Source: Clostridium bornimense
Lineage (GTDB): Bacteria; Bacillota; Clostridia; Clostridiales; Clostridiaceae
Direction: 5' to 3'
Assembly (NCBI RefSeq): GCF_018917145.1
Contig: NZ_JAHLOD010000028.1
Location: 1-41,196 of the forward strand
Length of the DNA: 41,196 nt
Below, piece by piece: positions 16,186 through 24,312 of the stretch (its first letter is position 1; the number at the start of each line of letters is the position of its first letter). The position numbers were made by a program, and so were the translations under genes. Under the pieces are notes generated by a model. It saw only the letters and a list, made by a program, of their open reading frames with translations, did no database searches and was not told where the DNA came from.

Positions 16186-16259
16186 TTTTGATTGTTTTTG
16201 ATTTGTTTTGATTATTTTTGATTATAACTATTGATTTTTTGATTTATTTTGATTATTAT
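16186..16259 (+). promoter_or_regulatory. fruR operator: FruR operator array over the fru promoter
   Basis: TTTTGATT occurs at 16186, 16196, 16206, 16216, 16237 and 16247, with a near copy TATTGATT at 16229. Four in a row are exactly 10 bp apart and the next perfect one is 21 bp on, so all perfect copies face the same side of the helix. TTGATT at 16231, 17 bases, and TATTAT at 16254-16259 could be the core promoter, inside the array. FruR-type DeoR regulators of low-GC Gram-positives are known to use tandem direct repeats. The following gene is a DeoR-family regulator. Confidence 0.8.
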
Positions 16260-16279
16260 ATAACCAAGGAGTGATGTAA

Positions 16280-17023
16280 ATGTTAACAGAAGAAAGACAT
16301 GAAATTATTCTTAAAAAATTGAAAGAGCAATCTACCATTACTGTGACAGAATTAGTCACTCTACTAGATGCATCAGAATCAACTATTAGACGTGATCTAA
16401 ATACTCTTCACAAATTAGGTCTTCTAAAAAAAATACATGGTGGAGCAACTATAATTTCAAACACTAAATTTAAAGAAGAAACTACAGTTAATATAAAAAA
16501 AGAATTAAATTTTAATACAAAGCAAAAACTAGCTAAGTACGCAGCTTCTCTTATTAATGATGAAGATATAGTTTATATCGATGCAGGAACTACTACTGAA
16601 TTAATTATCGACTATATAGATGCTAAAAATGTTGTATTTGTAACTAACGGTATAGTTCATGCAAAAAAATTAATTCAGAATAACTTTAAAACTATAATTT
16701 TAGGTGGTGAAGTAAAACTTACTACTGAAGCTATTGTAGGTATCGAAGCTGTAAACAGTTTAAAAAAATACAACTTTACTAAAGGTTTCTTTGGTACCAA
16801 TGGTGTTACTTCTGAAAGAGGATATACTACACCAGATCTAAATGAAGCCCTTGTAAAAACAGAATCTATAAAAAGATGTAATGAATGCTATGTCCTATGT
16901 GACGAATCAAAATTCAATGAAAATAGTTTTATTACATTTGCAAATATAGATGATGCTATAATGATTATCCCTAAATGTACTAACAATTTCAAAAACTTTA
17001 CTGAAGTAATGGAGGTAGACTAA
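16280..17023 (+). CDS. fruR: DeoR-family fructose operon repressor
   Basis: A 247-residue cytoplasmic regulator. The N-terminal DeoR helix-turn-helix is clear ('ERHEIILKKLKEQSTITVTELVTLLDASESTIRRDLNTLHKLGLLKKIHGGA'). The C-terminal sugar-phosphate sensor has 'IDAGTTTELI', 'VTNGIVHA', 'LGGEVK', 'GTNGV' and 'LCDESKF'. In fru operons the effector is usually fructose-1-phosphate. It is the first gene, two bases before fruK, and an array of TTTTGATT repeats upstream is its likely own operator. SD AAGGAG precedes the ATG. Standard length. Confidence 0.93.
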   Translation: MLTEERHEIILKKLKEQSTITVTELVTLLDASESTIRRDLNTLHKLGLLKKIHGGATIISNTKFKEETTVNIKKELNFNTKQKLAKYAASLINDEDIVYIDAGTTTELIIDYIDAKNVVFVTNGIVHAKKLIQNNFKTIILGGEVKLTTEAIVGIEAVNSLKKYNFTKGFFGTNGVTSERGYTTPDLNEALVKTESIKRCNECYVLCDESKFNENSFITFANIDDAIMIIPKCTNNFKNFTEVMEVD

Positions 17024-17025
17024 CT

Positions 17026-17937
17026 ATGATAAAAACAATTACCTTGAACCCTTCCCTAGATTATATTGTTGATGTAGATAGTTTTAAAGAAGGTATGGTT
17101 AATAGATCAAATCACGAAGAAATCTTTGCCGGTGGAAAAGGAATTAATGTATCTATCGTCTTAAAAAATCTTGGAATAGATAATGAAGCATTAGGCTATA
17201 TTGCTGGATTTACTGGTGATGAAATATCAAAACGTTTATCAGAATTTGGAGTTCATTGTGATTTTGTTAAATTACATGAAGGTATGTCTAGAATTAATGT
17301 AAAACTTAGAAGTGACAAAGAATCTGAAATAAATGGTCAAGGTCCTAAAATTACAAATGAAGATATTTCAATTCTTAATGAGAAGTTAGATTCTCTAAAT
17401 GATGGAGACATATTAGTATTAGCAGGTAGTATTCCTAATTCTCTTCCATCTGATACTTATGAAAATATTATGAGTAGACTACAAGGTAAGGGAATAAAAT
17501 TTGTAGTAGATGCTACAAAGGACTTACTTTTAAATGTTTTAAAATATAAACCTTTTTTAATAAAACCTAATCATCATGAATTAGCTGAAATATTTAATAC
17601 TACACTTTCTACTAAAGAAGAAATAATTGCTCATGGTAAAAAACTTCAAGAAATGGGCGCTAAAAATGTTCTTATTTCTATGGCTGGTGATGGAGCTATA
17701 TTAATTACAAGTACTGGAGAAATATATTTTAGCGAAGTTCCTAAAGGTACTCTAAAAAATTCTGTTGGTGCTGGCGATTCAATGGTAGCTGGTTTTATTG
17801 CAGGATTTATAAGTACTAATGATTTTAAGGAAGCTTTTAAAATGGGTGTTGCTACTGGAAGTGCTAGTGCATTTTCTGAAGGTCTAGCTACAAAAGATAA
17901 AGTATATGAATTATTAGAACAACTTAATGATATATAG
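17026..17937 (+). CDS. fruK: 1-phosphofructokinase
   Basis: A 303-residue PfkB-family sugar kinase that phosphorylates fructose-1-phosphate to fructose-1,6-bisphosphate, feeding glycolysis. N-terminal 'TLNPSLDY' and 'GGKGINVS' (36-43) are the 1-PFK/tagatose kinase signature. 'SVGAGDSMVAGF' holds GAGD at 248-251 with the catalytic Asp251. Alone this could also be a tagatose-6-phosphate kinase, but its place between fruR and a fructose PTS settles it. Two bases after fruR; the SD lies inside the fruR end. Confidence 0.95.
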   Translation: MIKTITLNPSLDYIVDVDSFKEGMVNRSNHEEIFAGGKGINVSIVLKNLGIDNEALGYIAGFTGDEISKRLSEFGVHCDFVKLHEGMSRINVKLRSDKESEINGQGPKITNEDISILNEKLDSLNDGDILVLAGSIPNSLPSDTYENIMSRLQGKGIKFVVDATKDLLLNVLKYKPFLIKPNHHELAEIFNTTLSTKEEIIAHGKKLQEMGAKNVLISMAGDGAILITSTGEIYFSEVPKGTLKNSVGAGDSMVAGFIAGFISTNDFKEAFKMGVATGSASAFSEGLATKDKVYELLEQLNDI

Positions 17938-17958
17938 AAAACTTACGAGGTGAAAAAT

Positions 17959-19845
17959 ATGCGAATTATTGATTTACTTAATAAAAATGGAATAGACCTT
18001 GATTTTAATGTTAATTCAAAGTCAGAAGCAATTGATAAATTGGTTGATTTAATGGATGCAGCAGGAAACTTAAACGATAAATCAGCATATAAAGAAGGTA
18101 TTCTAGCTAGAGAATCTCTTAGCACTACAGGAATAGGTGAAGGTATCGCTATTCCTCATGCTAAAGTTGCTGCAGTAAAAAAAGCTGGTCTTGCAGCAGC
18201 TGTTTCTAAAGCTGGTGTAGATTATGATTCATTAGATGGAGCACCTGCTCACCTTTTCTTTATGATTGCAGCTCCTGAAGGTGGTAATGATGTACATCTA
18301 GAAGTATTATCAAGATTATCTACAATATTAATGGATGAGTCTTTTAGACAATCACTTATAAATGCAAAAGATAAGGATACATTTTTAAAACTTATAGATA
18401 ACAAAGAACGTGAAAAATTTGATGAACCTTCTGAAAAGAAAGAATCTTCAAAAGATGGCTATAGAGTACTAGCTGTAACAGCTTGCCCTACTGGTATTGC
18501 TCATACTTTCATGGCAGCTGAAAGCCTTGAAAATAAAGGTAAGGATTTAGGAATCTCAATCAAAGTAGAAACTAATGGATCTGGTGGTGCTAAAAACGTT
18601 CTTACTGCAGAAGAAATTGCAAATGCTGAATGTATAATTGTAGCTGCTGACAAAAATGTTGAGATGGCTCGTTTTGATGGCAAAAAAGTAATAAAAACTA
18701 AAGTTGCTGATGGTATCCATAAAGCAGAAGAGTTAATAACTAGGGCAGCTGCTGGCGATGCACCGATTTATCATCACTCTAATGGAAACGATCACAAAGA
18801 AAATGAATCATCTGATAACGAAAGTGTAGGTCGTAAAATTTATAAGCACTTAATGAATGGTGTTTCTCATATGTTGCCTTTTGTTATTGGTGGTGGTTTG
18901 CTAATAGCTCTTGCTTTCTTATTTGATAATTATGAAATAGATCCTTCTAACTTTGGTTCAAATACACCTTTTGCAGCATTCTTAAAGAAAACTGGTGATA
19001 TTTCATTTGGATTCATGCTTCCTGTATTAGCTGGATTTATAGCTATGAGTATCGGTGATAGACCAGCACTTGCTGTAGGTTTCGTTGGTGGAATGATTGC
19101 CAAAGATGGTGGCTCTGGTTTCCTAGGTGCTTTAGCCGCAGGTTTTATAGCTGGGTATCTAGTAGTATTACTAAAGAAAGTATTATCATACCTTCCAGCA
19201 TCATTAGAAGGTCTTAAACCTGTATTACTTTATCCACTACTTGGTATACTTGGAATCGGTGCAATTATGTTCTTCTTAATTAATCCTCCAGTATCAGCAG
19301 CAAATAACGCTTTAAATAATTTCTTAATGAGTATGAATTCTAGCAGTAAAATAATACTTGGAGCATTACTTGGTGGTATGATGGCTATTGATATGGGTGG
19401 TCCATTCAATAAAGCAGCATATGTTTTTGGTACAGCAGCATTAAGTGCAGGTCAATTTGAAATAATGGCTGCAGTTATGATCGGTGGTATGGTACCTCCA
19501 CTTGGAATTGCATTATCTTCAACATTCTTTAAAAGTAAATATAGTAAACGTGACAGACAATCAGCATTAACAAACTATATTATGGGATTATCATTTATTA
19601 CAGAAGGAGCTATTCCTTTCGCTGCAGCTGACCCTGTAAGAGTAATACCTGCTTCAGTTGCAGGATCTGCAATAGCTGGTGCATTATCAATGGCATTCGG
19701 ATGTGGACTTAGAGCTCCTCATGGTGGAATATTTGTAGTTCCAGTTATAAGTAATCCTTTTGGATTCTTAATAGCATTAGCTGTTGGATCTGTGGTATCA
19801 ATGTTTATACTTGGTATAATAAAGAAACCTGTAATAGAAGACTAA
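17959..19845 (+). CDS. fruA: PTS fructose transporter EIIABC
   Basis: A 628-residue membrane phosphotransferase that imports fructose and yields fructose-1-phosphate. EIIA (about 1-150) has the phospho-His67 in 'GIAIPHAK'. EIIB (about 167-262) has phospho-Cys176 in 'VTACPTGIAHTFMAAESL'. EIIC (about 285-628) has about 8-10 membrane helices and the conserved 'ITEGAIPFAAADP'. A His/Asn/Glu-rich linker (about 262-282) joins EIIB and EIIC. The longest frame begins at GTG 17950, which is part of the SD GAGGTG. The ATG at 17959 has proper spacing and is chosen. Last gene of the fru operon, followed by a strong terminator. Confidence 0.96.
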   Translation: MRIIDLLNKNGIDLDFNVNSKSEAIDKLVDLMDAAGNLNDKSAYKEGILARESLSTTGIGEGIAIPHAKVAAVKKAGLAAAVSKAGVDYDSLDGAPAHLFFMIAAPEGGNDVHLEVLSRLSTILMDESFRQSLINAKDKDTFLKLIDNKEREKFDEPSEKKESSKDGYRVLAVTACPTGIAHTFMAAESLENKGKDLGISIKVETNGSGGAKNVLTAEEIANAECIIVAADKNVEMARFDGKKVIKTKVADGIHKAEELITRAAAGDAPIYHHSNGNDHKENESSDNESVGRKIYKHLMNGVSHMLPFVIGGGLLIALAFLFDNYEIDPSNFGSNTPFAAFLKKTGDISFGFMLPVLAGFIAMSIGDRPALAVGFVGGMIAKDGGSGFLGALAAGFIAGYLVVLLKKVLSYLPASLEGLKPVLLYPLLGILGIGAIMFFLINPPVSAANNALNNFLMSMNSSSKIILGALLGGMMAIDMGGPFNKAAYVFGTAALSAGQFEIMAAVMIGGMVPPLGIALSSTFFKSKYSKRDRQSALTNYIMGLSFITEGAIPFAAADPVRVIPASVAGSAIAGALSMAFGCGLRAPHGGIFVVPVISNPFGFLIALAVGSVVSMFILGIIKKPVIED

Positions 19846-19861
19846 ACTTATTTTTTAATTA

Positions 19862-19909
19862 AAAAGGTATCGCATTAACAAATGAAAATTTGTTAGCGAT
19901 ACCTTTTCT
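19862..19909 (+). terminator. Terminator of the fru operon
   Basis: AAAAGGTATCGC (19862-19873) pairs with GCGATACCTTTT (19896-19907), with an inner TAACAAA/TTTGTTA stem and a short loop. See the matching inverted hairpin at 16110-16158. Confidence 0.9.
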
Positions 19910-19971
19910 TATTTAGTATATTTTCTATAAAATAATCAGAAACTAATTTTATACTATAAGGAGATGATATT

Positions 19972-20202
19972 ATGACTAATAACAATATGAAATCTGACTT
20001 AAATAATATAAAAAATGACTTAAAACATTTCGGATCTGACATAGCTAAAGATGCCAAGTCAGCAACTCATTCTACAGTAAGTGCAATGTCTAATTTAGGA
20101 CACACACTAAAAAATGATGCAAAAAAATTCAGTAGTGAAATAAGTACCGATGCTCAAGAAATGATTAATAAAGCACAAGAATATATTAAAAAGAACAAAT
20201 GA
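19972..20202 (+). CDS. Small amphipathic-helix protein of unknown function
   Basis: 76 residues, rich in Lys, Asp, Asn, Ser and Ala, without Cys, Trp, signal peptide or TM segment. It is predicted to be one long amphipathic helix with repeated 'IKNDLK', 'LKNDAKKF' and 'DIAKDAKSA' phrases, like LEA or apolipoprotein-type stress proteins. A good SD (AAGGAG before ATG) and its own downstream hairpin make it a real gene. Transcribed alone. Such proteins are often stress- or spore-related, but I cannot place this one. Confidence 0.72.
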   Translation: MTNNNMKSDLNNIKNDLKHFGSDIAKDAKSATHSTVSAMSNLGHTLKNDAKKFSSEISTDAQEMINKAQEYIKKNK

Positions 20203-20212
20203 AAATTATAAA

Positions 20213-20257
20213 AACTGTTGCATTAATAACTAAAAATTTATAAGCAATAGTCCCTTT
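20213..20257 (+). terminator. Probable terminator of the small gene
   Basis: ACTGTTGC (near 20214-20221) pairs with GCAATAGT (20244-20251) with one G-U, followed by CCCTTTT. It belongs to the same GCATTAA-containing hairpin family as the fru terminator. Confidence 0.62.
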
Positions 20258-20262
20258 TATCA

Positions 20263-20328
20263 TGACACAAGGCACAAGTAAGGTTAATTTTCCCTATACC
20301 TGTGCCTTGTGCCATCATACTTGTGCCA
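20263..20328. repeat. Dispersed intergenic repeat, copy B (palindromic)
   Basis: GACACAAGGCACAAGTAAGG followed by TTAATTTTCCC is the reverse complement of the core and tail of copy A (AGGGGAAAATTAACCTT-ACTTGTGCC). It is directly followed by forward tails CCTGTGCCTTGTGCCAT and ACTTGTGCC, so the block forms a head-to-head palindrome. It runs up to the end of the L,D-transpeptidase gene. Confidence 0.6.
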
Positions 20329-20330
20329 TA

Positions 20331-20723
20331 TTACTCTATATGAATTGCACTTCCTATAGTAACATTATCCCATAACCACTTTGCATTTTCCTTATCCAAT
20401 CTTATACACCCGTCTGATAATTTCATTCCAAGTCTACCATCTCGTATGCTTCCATCTAAATTATATATTATAGAATGAAATAAATAATTTCCTTTAATTT
20501 GAGTATAATAATAACACTTATATCCTCTTTCAACACCAAAATAAAGACCTTTTGCTCCAACCTTAAAGTCACCAGTAATTGTTGGTGTTGATGGTTTGCC
20601 TATTGTACACAAATAAGTTTTCTCTAATAACCATTTATTATTTTTTCTTATAAATACGTTAGTTCTAAACTTTTTCAAATCAACAAAAATGAAATATTTA
20701 GTATTAATGTAATAATTATTCAA
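20331..20723 (-). CDS. Short L,D-transpeptidase (YkuD domain), no signal peptide
   Basis: 130 residues with a YkuD-like fold. His83 in 'YLFHSIIYN' and 'KLSDGCIRL' with catalytic Cys106 and Arg108 match the conserved His and SxGCxR elements that form 3-3 cross-links in peptidoglycan or anchor proteins. It has no signal peptide or LysM domain. The start is a TTG after a weak AAAGG. The frame stays open about 100 bases upstream with no ATG, GTG or TTG, so an N-terminal part may have been lost. It could be cytosolic/spore-related like some YkuD proteins or a decayed gene. Its stop touches repeat copy B. Confidence 0.75.
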   Translation of the reverse strand: MNNYYINTKYFIFVDLKKFRTNVFIRKNNKWLLEKTYLCTIGKPSTPTITGDFKVGAKGLYFGVERGYKCYYYTQIKGNYLFHSIIYNLDGSIRDGRLGMKLSDGCIRLDKENAKWLWDNVTIGSAIHIE

Positions 20724-20961
20724 ATTAACCTTTTCGGTAATTTCTGTTCCATAATCACCCCTATATGCAATATTATCTTCTTTCCTTTTATAACTTATAT
20801 ATATCCTGTTTTCTAATAATCTTATTCATATTTTCCCTTATATTTATTGCTTATTCTTTATTCTATGCAATAATAATATGTAGTGCCTAAATTTGAAATT
20901 TTTATTAATATACTATAAAATCATTGATATATTTTATTATTAAAAGGAGACGATTATAGTT
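20724..20961. other. Intergenic region between divergent genes
   Basis: 238 bases, very AT-rich, between the leftward L,D-transpeptidase and the rightward permease. I see the open but start-less extension of the transpeptidase frame. I see no convincing promoter pair, RNA gene or operator. Confidence 0.4.
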
Positions 20962-22059
20962 ATGAATTCTATAATTCAATATATAAAAAATGAAGTTGTT
21001 TTATTTATTGCAATTATTTTAGCATTAGTAACTTCATTTTTTTCTATACCAAAGTTAAGTTACATAGATTTTAAAGTTCTAATACTTTTATTTAATTTAA
21101 TGATAGTTATTGCAGCATTTAAAGAACTTAATCTTATGAACTACATTGCATCTATTTTTATAAAAAAATGTTCAAGCTATAAAAGCCTTTTCATAGCTCT
21201 TATTTCTATGTGCTTTTTTTCATCTATGATAGTTACTAATGATGTATCTTTAATAACCTTTGTACCCTTAACTTTGATAATATGTTCATCTATTAGTATA
21301 AATCCAATAAAAATTATAGTTTTTGAAACAATTGCTTCTAACTTAGGAAGTTCATTAACACCTATGGGAAATCCTCAAAATCTATTTCTTTATTCATACT
21401 TTAATATATCACCAATAGAATTTTTTAAAATTACATTACCCTTAATTTTAATATCTTTAATTCTACTTTTAACATTTATACTAAAAGAAAAAAACTATAA
21501 GCTAAACGTAGAAATATCAAAAACAGCTATAAATAATAAAAAATTAAGTATTATATTCTTTCTATTATTTATAATAATACTTTTATCTGTATTTCACATA
21601 ATTAATTATAAAATTGTATTTATTATAACAATAATAACTACTATTATTTTTGATAAAAAATTATTAATAAAAATAGACTATTCATTATTAATAACTTTTA
21701 TAGGTTTCTTTATATTTATAGGGAATATCTCTTCAATAGAAAGTATCCGTATATTTATTAGTAATATATTAAATAATAATTTAACCACATATATTGGTGG
21801 AATTATCAGTAGTCAATTCATTAGTAATGTACCTGCAACAATGTTACTTTCTGGATTCACAGATTCTTATAAGGAACTTTTATTATCTGTAAATATTGGT
21901 GGATTAGGTACCTTAATTGCATCATTAGCTAGTGTTATTTCTTACAAACTTTATTCAAAGGAATTTAAAAGTGAATCAAAATTATATTTAAAAGAATTCA
22001 CTAAATATAATTTTATATTTTTAGTTATTTTAGCACCTATTATATACTGCTTTATATAA
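20962..22059 (+). CDS. SLC13/ArsB-like anion permease (IT superfamily)
   Basis: A 365-residue integral membrane protein with about 9-10 hydrophobic segments. The two re-entrant signature stretches are 'MIVTNDVSLITFVPLTL' (about residues 89-105) and 'ASNLGSSLTPMGNPQNLFLY' (about 125-144). These resemble the ion-transporter (IT) superfamily, which includes citrate/dicarboxylate, arsenite (ArsB) and Na+/H+ (NhaD) carriers. The substrate is undetermined; no ars or cit genes are adjacent. The SD AAAAGGAG is 12 bases from the ATG, somewhat long. Transcribed alone, ending in a bidirectional terminator. Confidence 0.82.
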   Translation: MNSIIQYIKNEVVLFIAIILALVTSFFSIPKLSYIDFKVLILLFNLMIVIAAFKELNLMNYIASIFIKKCSSYKSLFIALISMCFFSSMIVTNDVSLITFVPLTLIICSSISINPIKIIVFETIASNLGSSLTPMGNPQNLFLYSYFNISPIEFFKITLPLILISLILLLTFILKEKNYKLNVEISKTAINNKKLSIIFFLLFIIILLSVFHIINYKIVFIITIITTIIFDKKLLIKIDYSLLITFIGFFIFIGNISSIESIRIFISNILNNNLTTYIGGIISSQFISNVPATMLLSGFTDSYKELLLSVNIGGLGTLIASLASVISYKLYSKEFKSESKLYLKEFTKYNFIFLVILAPIIYCFI

Positions 22060-22070
22060 TTCACAGTTAT

Positions 22071-22113
22071 AAAAGGGACTACCACACTAATTTATAATGC
22101 AATAGTCCCTTTT
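22071..22113. terminator. Bidirectional terminator between convergent genes
   Basis: AAAAGGGACTA (22071-22081) pairs with TAGTCCCTTTT (22103-22113). It serves the permease on plus and the GH43 gene on minus. Confidence 0.87.
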
Positions 22114-22160
22114 AATTTTGTAAAAATATTAATTTGTAAACTTATAAATAAGTTTCATTA

Positions 22161-24239
22161 TTAACTAAATTGCCATCCTGCTACATGATATCCTTCACCA
22201 CGGAATACAAAATATAAATCATGAACATTACTAACAGATTTAGTAAGATTAATTTCTACCTTCTTATAGTCTTTTCCATTTGAATCAGCTGCTAACGTTA
22301 CTGTTAATTTCTTAGCATTGCTTCCTAGGTTAACAGACTTTACTCCTAGCCAGTCTCCTGTATGAATAGAATCAATAACCATAGCTTTTTGTGTACTAGA
22401 ATACTTTGTCTTTAATCCACCATTCCATGCCATTGTTGTAGCATTATTGTATTGACGTCCATTAACATTGCTTAAAGACTTTGTTATACCTGTGTAAGTA
22501 CCTTTAGCCGTCATTGTTTTACTTGATGTATTTACATTTAATTCATCTATATGAAGATTACGATAACCTTTTGTAGAATTATATGCTGATTTTTCTAATA
22601 TGTTTGTATGATATAAGATATAGTATTTTCCTTTAAATTCAAAAATTTTATGATGATTGTTTCCACCTATTCCATTGAATTGTGATCCAGTACTAGCAAA
22701 TATTTCACCTTTTTGTTGCCATCCTGTCATTGGATTCTTACTTGTCATTAAATATATAGCACCTTTATTAGATGTATTTGTACTGAAGTTTGTACAATAA
22801 CTGTAATAATAAGTATCTCCTATTTTATTTATTTCACTATCCTCAAATAATGATGCTGGACTCATCTTTACAGGATTTCCTGCAAGACTTACCATGTCAT
22901 TTCCTAATTTTACAACTCTTGCAGTTCCAGGATTATTTACATCTTTTCCATCAATACCTCCACCAAAATAAAGATATCCTGTACCATTATCGTCTACTAA
23001 AACAGCTGGATCAAATAGCCATGGTACTTCAGCCCCTGAACATCCAGGTGTGCTTCTAGATATTAAGGCTGATGATCTAGGTGATTTCCAAGGTCCTGTT
23101 GGCGAATCTGCAGATAATACTCCTATTCCATTAGCTCCATTTGCAAAATATAAGAAGAATTTATATGTTCCATTCATCTTCTTTTTACAAATTGATGGTG
23201 CCCATGCATTATTTGCCCACCCTGTAGTTGCTTTTACATCTATTTCACCTTCATCTCTCCAGTTAACTAAATCTTCAGATGAAATTACTTTTAGTGTATG
23301 TGTACTATATTTATTTCCTTCAATTTTACCACTTGAATCATATTTAATTTTATCTCCTGTACCATATACATATAATCTACCATTATATTCAACACAAGTC
23401 GGATCTGCCATAAAATCTTGTGTTATAAGTGGATTGCCGCCTAGATTTCCATTATACTTCTTATAACTTTCAGTTAATTTTGGAGAAGAAGTATTCTTAT
23501 CTTGTTTATTTGCTGGTGTATATGGGTCTTTAGTTGTATCTTCATACCCATCCCCATTTACTGGTACTGTACCTATCTTATTACTTGAAACATTTGCTTT
23601 ATCAATGTAAACTTCAATAGATCCTAATTTATTGGAACTACTTGAATTATTATTTGAATTATTATTTGAATTATTATTTGAACTATTACTTGCTTTTGTA
23701 GATTCAAATTTCCATTGTTGATTTTTCTTATTTTTTCCTAAGCTATATTGAATTACATTTGTCCCATCTGTTTTTTTAGCTCTTTCTGCATCTAATCCTT
23801 TTTTGGAATTACTAACTTTTGTTGCTATATTATATACATTTTTTGTAGAAGTAGCTTTTAATGAAAATTGTTGTGCATCTCCTGAATATGAACTGTATAT
23901 TTGCACATTAGCACCATCTTTATCTGTACCATTTGCAATATCAAGCATATATTCGCCTAACGCACTCTTTATTGTTACATAACCATTTCCAAGATTTTTT
24001 ACATACCACTTTTGATTATTTGCTCCTGTACCTTTTGATATTTCAACATTTTGTACATTTTTACCTTTACCATCTTTAACTTGTAGATATTTTTGTGCAT
24101 TTATATTCTTTATATAATACCATCCATCAGATATAGTATTACTTGCTGCAAATACAGTGCTTGACCAATTACTTAATAATCCTGCTACCATAAAAATTAT
24201 AAGCAAATAATTAATGCCTTTTCTTAATATTTCCTTCAT
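22161..24239 (-). CDS. Secreted GH43 arabinofuranosidase/xylosidase with ricin-type lectin and C-terminal CBM
   Basis: 692 residues. Signal peptide (1-32, ending in VFAAS). Ricin-type beta-trefoil lectin (about 35-182) with three QxW-type sites (NQKWYV, AQQFSL, NQQWKF). Asn/Ser-rich linker (about 183-203). GH43 five-blade catalytic domain (about 255-570): Asp279 in 'MADPTC' (base), Asp410 in 'WLFDPAV', and Glu466 (or 469) in 'FEDSEINKI' as the acid. The C-terminal beta-sandwich is CBM6-like (about 590-692). It would release arabinose or xylose from arabinoxylan outside the cell. SD GGGAG before the ATG. It follows the GH10 gene on the same strand (73 bases) and probably shares its transcript. 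Exact substrate cannot be fixed. Confidence 0.92.
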   Translation of the reverse strand: MKEILRKGINYLLIIFMVAGLLSNWSSTVFAASNTISDGWYYIKNINAQKYLQVKDGKGKNVQNVEISKGTGANNQKWYVKNLGNGYVTIKSALGEYMLDIANGTDKDGANVQIYSSYSGDAQQFSLKATSTKNVYNIATKVSNSKKGLDAERAKKTDGTNVIQYSLGKNKKNQQWKFESTKASNSSNNNSNNNSNNNSSSSNKLGSIEVYIDKANVSSNKIGTVPVNGDGYEDTTKDPYTPANKQDKNTSSPKLTESYKKYNGNLGGNPLITQDFMADPTCVEYNGRLYVYGTGDKIKYDSSGKIEGNKYSTHTLKVISSEDLVNWRDEGEIDVKATTGWANNAWAPSICKKKMNGTYKFFLYFANGANGIGVLSADSPTGPWKSPRSSALISRSTPGCSGAEVPWLFDPAVLVDDNGTGYLYFGGGIDGKDVNNPGTARVVKLGNDMVSLAGNPVKMSPASLFEDSEINKIGDTYYYSYCTNFSTNTSNKGAIYLMTSKNPMTGWQQKGEIFASTGSQFNGIGGNNHHKIFEFKGKYYILYHTNILEKSAYNSTKGYRNLHIDELNVNTSSKTMTAKGTYTGITKSLSNVNGRQYNNATTMAWNGGLKTKYSSTQKAMVIDSIHTGDWLGVKSVNLGSNAKKLTVTLAADSNGKDYKKVEINLTKSVSNVHDLYFVFRGEGYHVAGWQFS

Positions 24240-24312
24240 CTTTTTCTCCCATCATGTCAATTAGCATTAAGTTTTAGATTACCATAAAAATTTTATATGG
24301 TAATCTATATTA

